64,000 nt of DNA, taken from positions 2,604,001-2,668,000 of the forward strand of contig JAVTVJ010000070.1 of the NCBI GenBank assembly GCA_034509425.1, in the 5' to 3' direction. The DNA comes from Eopsaltria australis. Its lineage: Eukaryota; Chordata; Aves; Passeriformes; Petroicidae. Of this stretch, positions 58,576 through 64,000 are shown one piece after another; position 1 is the stretch's first letter; the number at the start of each line of letters is the position of its first letter. The notes beneath the pieces are model-generated. The model ran no database searches and was not told the DNA's origin. It worked only from the letters and a program-made list of their open reading frames with translations. The translations under genes and the position numbers were made by a program.

Positions 58576-61500
58576 TTGCCAAGTGTATATGAAAGCACAA
58601 AGGCCAACTTTTATATCTTAACTTTGGAGAAGGGCCCCACTAACGACAAGACTGGAAAGGTAAAAATCTGGGTATAATGTCACTTCCAGAGTTTTGCTGG
58701 TAAGAAAGATGGGGAATTCCTGTGTTCCCTGACAGCAACAGCCAGGCCTCAGAACAGCTGAAACAGCAAAGCATTTAACAGAGGCACACTAATTACTGAG
58801 AGGAATGCTCAGCCTCTCGTTAGTGTTTTTCAGCACAGAACTGTGGTCTGTTTTCCTTCTGCATTGACAAGCATTCTTGGACTCTGCAGATAATTTTTTT
58901 AATTAGGTGAAGTAATACTTTCTGAAAAGTCTATCCTAATACTTCCAACACGTTTCTGAATTACTGGCTAGCCCCTGGAAGAGACAGTGGGCAGATCTGA
59001 CTAACTTTGTCACTGTCTTCTACAGAAGCTTTTAGTAATTGTAAAACTTCAGAAATCATCTCTAGAGCTTTCCAAGGAACAAAGATCAAAAAGGAGCATG
59101 TACACAGAAGCTCTTACTCTCCAAGAGCCTGGAGAAGCAAAGGAAAGTTGTTTAGCCACTGCTGCTGGCTCTGTTCTTTGATCCAGTATTAACAGTCCTG
59201 AGAAAAGCCGCTTTTTTGACCTCATGTTTAGGAATGACAAAGCTTTATTTGTACTGTTTTGCTCAATTGTTTTACATAAACTCCCAACCTAACATGAACC
59301 CAGAGAATAATGCTTTCATGCTGAAAGTCTGAAACAGATACACATACAATGCTGTTAAAAAGAAATTGTGCTTAAATTGGTAACAACTCCTCAGATTATT
59401 CCAAGGTCAAGTGTGAGTTGTAAATTAAAGCAGGAAAACGGGAGCAAAGTAGTGAAAATTGTATTTGAAATCCGAGAAACTTGGAAACAATAAAATGCTG
59501 CATAAAAACTCTGTAATTTCAAACTAATGTGCAACATTTATTGAAATGGTGAAAGTGCATTCAGTGTCTGACAAGACAAACCACAGATAATCCCTATATA
59601 ATACGCAGTCCAAAACAGATTGAGAGTTTAAAGGCTTCAAGTGGAAGGAGAGGAAAGACCACTGAGGGAATCTGTCACAAAGTGAAGTTTAGGAGAGATT
59701 TAAAGAGCTGAAAGATACTTAGTAGGGCAAGAACACCTTTTAGAAGGTTGGCTTTACTTACTACTCCAAATAATCTGTAATACTAAAACCCCTTGCTACA
59801 ATTTTTGCAGAAGTAATTTGATGAATTCTGTTCCATTTACTCTAATGAGAGCCTGCTGAAAAGAAACCAAACTTGCATGCTGAAAAGTTTAAATTCCTGT
59901 TTCATCTGTAGATGTTAATCTAATCACAGATGAAGCATAATTTTGTAAAACTTGTAGCTAAACTGAGTCATGTGCATTAGATATGATGCATTCATGACTA
60001 TACAGGCTTCAGGAGTAATTTTTCATTCTGGAGTGTACCAGTGGGCAAGCTGATCAGTTCTATTATCTATCTTTAATCTTTTTTTTTAAATACTGGCTAT
60101 TGCTGGAAGCATGAGACTGGTTTTATCAACCTGTGTGCTGAGCCCGTTTGGCAGCTCAGTGTTTATAATCATTGCACGGGCACACAAAGATTTCAGTCAT
60201 GCTTTCCAGAATCCTCATCTAAAGCTGGCAGGTAGGAAACATGGCTCTGTAGCTATTCAAAACAAAATCCCTGTATAAATAATAGTTTTGTTATGTAGTA
60301 ATCCTCGATTCTATTGAAAATGTAACAATAGAGCAAGCTTTTTTTAGTTGCTTACAAAGTAGGTAAGACCGTGTCATTAAGGGCTTGCTCTGCTTCTGTT
60401 TTGATCAGAGGTGTAAAGTGCTTGTAGATGTGCACAAGCATCTACCACTTACATGGTAGTGAAAGCCTGTATTACTGATATTTAAATTTTTTTTTGTTAA
60501 GATCACAAACTGTATGTCTTCTTTTTCGGCTGCAAGATATAGATCTGTTTGGAAAGAAGCAGTAGGTTTGAAACCTAAGGGAGCACACCAGCAATGCCTG
60601 GTGCAGCAAATACTCCCCCTTTTCCAATGTGGTAAAACTACGTGGTGATTAAAACCCATTCTCTACCTGCATCTGACTGCCCTGCTACCCAGATGTACTT
60701 ATTTCAGCACATTATTTATTCCTTTTTTGCTTTTCTATTTTCATTGTCCTTTCACCAGAAAAAAAGGAGGCAGGGTAATAATGAAATCCTCAGTCAAAAG
60801 ACTTAGTTTGATGTAAATCCCCATTGGATGAAAACATCAAAACAAAACCCTATTCTTTTAGGCTTTTTGCAATAGAAGTTTTTATATAAATAGCACAAAA
60901 TTACACATCACTTTTATCAAGTTCCTAATTTATATTAAATTTTAATATATTTTTGATACAAGACAGTATCTTACTTTAAAGACCCATCAAGTAGTGTAGT
61001 TAACACCACACAGAAGCTTTTATTTGCTCTGATAAAAAACCAGAACTTTAGATTTCTAATTATAAAGCTTTATTGGTGGGAACTATTGTAAATACATCTC
61101 CTCATTATTTTTCATAGCACAATTACAACCATTTTATATAACCAATGCTTTATTTTTCTTTCAAACAGTCTGGAGAGCTCACAACTGTGCTCTGAAAGCA
61201 GGTAAACAAGGTATGGGACTGTGCTGCTATACTTTTATTTATGCATTTGGCACTACAGTATCTCTACTCTCTTGTAAAAAACATTGCTACATTTTGGTGA
61301 AAGAAGAGCCTTTTTTTTCCTTACAATACACAGGTGCACCAATACAGAGTTTCTGTTGACTTCTGCATCTATACATTATGGCACCCTACCTTTCATGAAG
61401 GGGTACAGCTAAATTCACCAAAAAGGCTGCAGAGCTTTGTGGATTTCTTCTGAAGCGTCAGAAGAACCAATAGGTAAAAATGGTGTGAGATAGAGAAGAA

Positions 61501-61686
61501 AAAGAACAATAAATACAGAAGGTTTGGAGAAGATATGATTGTAAGATTAGACTATTAAATACTAGAACTAGTGCAGCTGTCCAAAATCCAAGCAAGATGC
61601 AACTAATTTAGGAACCATCAAATATCCTTGCTGTGATATTTTTGTAAGTTTGGGAATTTCCATCTACTTCATGAAAATAAGTTCCA
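58576..61686. other. Intergenic region between HINT3 and the ABRA-like gene
   Basis: About 3.1 kb, mostly AT-rich, with only chance ORFs. I see no repeat family, RNA gene or exon that I can support. Confidence 0.7.
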
Positions 61687-61692
61687 TTTATT
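61687..61692 (-). terminator. Candidate poly(A) signal of the ABRA-like gene
   Basis: TTTATT on the plus strand reads AATAAA on the minus strand, 490 bases after the ABRA-like stop codon. Further AT-rich candidates lie beyond it. Confidence 0.5.
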
Positions 61693-62181
61693 CAGTTTAA
61701 CCATGTGAAATTGAACCTAAACTTTTGCTATATACGAGGCTCTTTGTTTGAAGAAGTGTATGAATTCCTACAAGAGTTTTCAATTCCAGCTTTTACAAAT
61801 CCCATTCTCCCATGCATTAAGTATTTCACAACCTGCAGGAATGAGTGTTCTAGGATAGCAAGTTAGTAATTTATACTTTCAGTAGCCTAAAAGCAGAGAG
61901 CCAGCAGAGTTATTTGAAGAACTGTCATATACTTGGTAGTAGATGATGATAATAATGACAATCCAATGTCAGCGTGATGGAGTAGCTCATAATTTGCCAT
62001 TTCTGTCCAAATCATTACCATTTTTACAAAATAAGCTTTATCCTTCTTGCCCATTTCCTCTCCTGCTTGTGTCCCAGTAGGTAGCTGAGTTGAAATTCTG
62101 TAACCAAAACCTGTGAAGATGGTATCTAGATAGGTTTTTCCAAATGGAACCATGCAGCTAAGTTCATTCCAGGACAAAGCC

Positions 62182-62643
62182 TTATTGTAGTAAAGTGATG
62201 ACCACATCATCATCTTTTCCTTGCCAAAGCATTTCACCTTCAAAATGAACCAGACCGTGTTTTCTGGCTCTTAACAAGATTCCCACTACTTTATTGGAAA
62301 TAGTCACATATGTTTCAAACAGCTGCCCAAATGTCACACTCACGTGTCCATCTTCTCCCACCTCTCCAGTTCTTCTGATGATCAAGCACAGCTCTTCTAC
62401 TTCCCTACCCACGTGTGAGTGAGCATCTTTCCCTCTCTGCTCTGTCCGAGACCCTTCAGGGGGTCTCCCGTAGGTAGGATCTCCTCTGTGAGTATGCGCA
62501 GGTTTAGACGCAAGCCTGTCGTCACTGCTGAACGGATTCTTCCTCTGATACTCGATGTGATCCTCTGCCCAGGTCTGCCAACTTTTCCTCAGGTCACCCA
62601 CTGCACTGGTGGCTTTAGCACTTTGCCCTTTGTCTCCTTCCAT
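62182..62643 (-). CDS. ABRA-like protein, short actin-binding Rho-activating (Costars) paralogue
   Basis: An intact 153-codon frame in one exon. An in-frame TAA directly precedes the ATG (AATAAATGG), which fixes the start unless a splice site intervenes. The N-terminal part has SWQTWAEDHIEYQRKNPFS (21-39) and HRGDPTYGRPPEGSRTEQRG (52-71), which match the segment before the C-terminal domain of ABRA/STARS. Residues 78-153 are a Costars domain with VSVTFGQLF, VVGILLRARKHGLVHFEGEM and LWQGKDDDVVITLLQ. It is closer to ABRA (about 380 residues) than to ABRACL (81), because it keeps the W-x-x-W-A and GDxxYGRPxEGSRT blocks. ABRA binds actin and stimulates Rho/MRTF/SRF signalling in muscle; I infer a related cytoskeletal role. 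ABRA's long N-terminal extension is absent here. Confidence 0.93.
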   Translation of the reverse strand: MEGDKGQSAKATSAVGDLRKSWQTWAEDHIEYQRKNPFSSDDRLASKPAHTHRGDPTYGRPPEGSRTEQRGKDAHSHVGREVEELCLIIRRTGEVGEDGHVSVTFGQLFETYVTISNKVVGILLRARKHGLVHFEGEMLWQGKDDDVVITLLQ

Positions 62644-62724
62644 TTATTGAAAATGTTTTATGGCATTCAAGCACGAAGCGAATCAGTGACTGGCTGTAAC
62701 TGGGGTTCCTGTGTGCACTGTCAG
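62644..62724 (-). other. ABRA-like 5'UTR within the coding exon (inferred)
   Basis: On the minus strand, TTTTTTCCTTCACAG ends at 62725 and is a good splice acceptor 81 bases before the ATG. This suggests a non-coding first exon further upstream. The site is seen; its use is inferred. Confidence 0.5.
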
Positions 62725-62935
62725 CTGTGAAGGAAAAAACAACAAATCAGCCTGATGTTTTTTGGAAGAGTTTCGCCCGAGTGAGAGGCAGGGCTGCTGA
62801 AAAAGAGATTAATTTTTTTGAAGATTTTAAGTCCACTTATAATTCTACAGCAATGAATAAAGTAAAAGTGATTCAGCTGAAATTCAGAAGTAATTTAGGA
62901 ACACAGGGCAGTAAATTACGCTTACAAGGTTATAT

Positions 62936-63560
62936 AGTGCTCCACCGGCCCCGCAGTTACCGAACAAACCCCGCCGCCTCCGTGCAACACAAACATAGCG
63001 CAGTACTCACTCTTCTTGCAATGACGCCTTTTCAAGAACTTTATCCTGGTACCCGGCAGCCCCGCTGGCTTCCCAAACAATCTGATGCAGTGCTGGCTGA
63101 GCCCGGGAGAGAGCAAACCATTCCCCGAGCGGCAGGAGCCGCACACCAACCCATGCACAGGGGTGGGAAGCCGCTCTCCTGCCTGAACGCCGATTAAAGG
63201 TGGAGAAACCCACGCCGTGCCGACAAGGTTCCCTCAGGCTGCGGAAGATATTATACACAAAAAATATTATCTGGAGCCGAAACGCCAAAACACGGTAGGA
63301 CCAGGGGCATTTTCATCAGGCACAGCAAGGAGAAGTAAAAATCCAGTTAGCGAGCGCGTCGCTGTCTGCAACACCCTATTTAGTGAAGAAGACAGAGGCA
63401 GAATAGATTGTTCTCCCTTAAAAGGCTGCTGTGCTGCACAGCCATGTCTGCCGGCTCCAGCCCGCGGGCACGCAGAGGTGCGAGTGCCTCACCGCTCCCG
63501 GTGCGCGGCTGCCCACCACCTACGGCACTCCATGCGCTTGGATTATGGACTATCTGTGCA
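62936..63560 (-). promoter_or_regulatory. CpG-rich block upstream of the ABRA-like gene
   Basis: CpG density rises at 62941-62990, 63050-63230 and 63440-63530, well above the flanks. It probably holds the ABRA-like promoter. A plus-strand gene to the right could share it; TRMT11 is the next gene after HINT3 in human. A minus-strand donor-like GAGCG|GTGAGG at 63493/63492 could end a non-coding first exon joined to 62724. The overlapping ORFs here have no family resemblance. Confidence 0.5.
63416..63425. promoter_or_regulatory. Perfect CArG box (SRF site)
   Basis: CCTTAAAAGG matches CC(A/T)6GG exactly and is palindromic. It is about 770 bp upstream of the ABRA-like start codon, inside the CpG-rich block. 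SRF sites are expected in muscle and cytoskeletal genes, and ABRA itself acts on SRF signalling. Confidence 0.5.
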
Positions 63561-63592
63561 GGACGTGGTTATTCTGGTGAATTAGGGACGGA

Positions 63593-63600
63593 CTTTTATA
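63593..63600 (-). promoter_or_regulatory. Candidate minus-strand TATA box
   Basis: CTTTTATA on the plus strand reads TATAAAAG on the minus strand. Initiation would be near 63565-63570 and would lead into the donor at 63493. An E-box CACCTG lies at 63655-63660, upstream of it on the minus strand. Confidence 0.4.
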
Positions 63601-64000
63601 TCCCTACAGAGATCTGAATGCGCTACAGCCATGTCTTTGCTGGGTCGTATCGTTCACCTGTTGAAATATGCAAGCCGAGTTTCCAGGTAGCACATAAGTA
63701 GGGCTGATAATTTTACGGACATTTGAAGTTAAAACATAGGATTAATGCTGGGTTTTCTACAGGGAAATAGACAAATGCAAATTCTGAACAGTTTAACAGC
63801 TGAATTACAGATTGGGTATTTCTGTATTTTGAAACGATTGTTGTTTTAAAAGTAAGATTTCATGGGCATTTGCCCACCTTGGTGCTGTTGTACAGGAACC
63901 CATGAGGAGGGACAGCATTCCTGAAATTCCCCAGCAGAACCTGCAGGTCAGTCAAAGAACACTTGTGTTGCCTCTGGGTTCTAGAAGAGTGCAGGGGGTG
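63601..64000. other. Right edge, no supported gene
   Basis: AT-rich after 63700. A 19-codon plus-strand ORF (MSLLGRIVHLLKYASRVSR) starts at 63631 with TTTCCAG|GTAGCA at its end, but I recognise no match. No TRMT11 exon is visible. Confidence 0.6.

Noticed and set aside
61887..62243. 118-residue minus-strand ORF
   Set aside because: It overlaps the end of the ABRA-like frame in another phase and runs into its 3'UTR, with no recognisable domain.
63631..63690. Short plus-strand ORF MSLLGRIVHLLKYASRVSR as the first exon of TRMT11
   Set aside because: It does not resemble the TRMT11 N-terminus, is only 19 codons long, and the next exon would lie outside the window.
1..64000. CRISPR arrays, operons, phage or insertion-sequence systems
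   Set aside because: The window is intron-rich vertebrate DNA. I saw no regularly spaced direct repeats or bacterial gene structure.

Overview
The window is vertebrate nuclear DNA, almost certainly from a bird. It has GT-AG introns, CpG-island promoters, AATAAA signals, CR1 LINE tails ending in the bird-type ATTCTATGA motif, and an LTR resembling avian endogenous retroviruses. There are three protein-coding genes and no prokaryotic features. I cannot assign the species.

1-49345 (+): the 3' four-fifths or more of NCOA7 (nuclear receptor coactivator 7). Fourteen coding exons run from 9501 to 47198, encode 939 residues and keep phase throughout. They carry a basic N-terminus, a LysM domain, a GRAM-like domain, a long acidic linker and a C-terminal TLDc domain. 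The start codon, with roughly 17 residues, lies upstream of the window. Inside the intron before the TLDc exons there is a second promoter and first exon. Two interferon-response-type elements (42482-42514) and a TATA box (42531) precede a 27-codon exon (42649-42729) that splices in phase onto the TLDc exons. This predicts a 222-residue TLDc-only isoform, equivalent to the interferon-inducible short NCOA7 of mammals.

49346-58080 (+): intergenic DNA with a CR1 tail, a copy of an unclassified repeat and a 45-base T run, then HINT3 (51565-56436). HINT3 is a complete five-exon histidine-triad hydrolase of 169 residues with a CpG-island promoter and a 1.6 kb 3'UTR.

58081-64000: an LTR-like element starts about 45 bp past the HINT3 poly(A) signal. 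A long quiet stretch follows, then a short ABRA-like Costars-domain gene on the minus strand (62182-62643, 153 residues). A CpG-rich upstream block holds a minus-strand TATA box and a perfect CArG (SRF) box. HINT3 and the ABRA-like gene converge tail to tail. In human, ABRA lies beside OXR1, the NCOA7 paralogue. NCOA7 with a nearby ABRA-like gene therefore looks like the sister half of an ancient duplicated block.

The most notable items are the interferon-type internal promoter with its hidden micro-exon, the ABRA-like gene with its CArG box, a repeat pair 11 kb apart whose second copy flanks the HINT3 promoter, and a TATA plus GC-rich block inside NCOA7 that may be another promoter.
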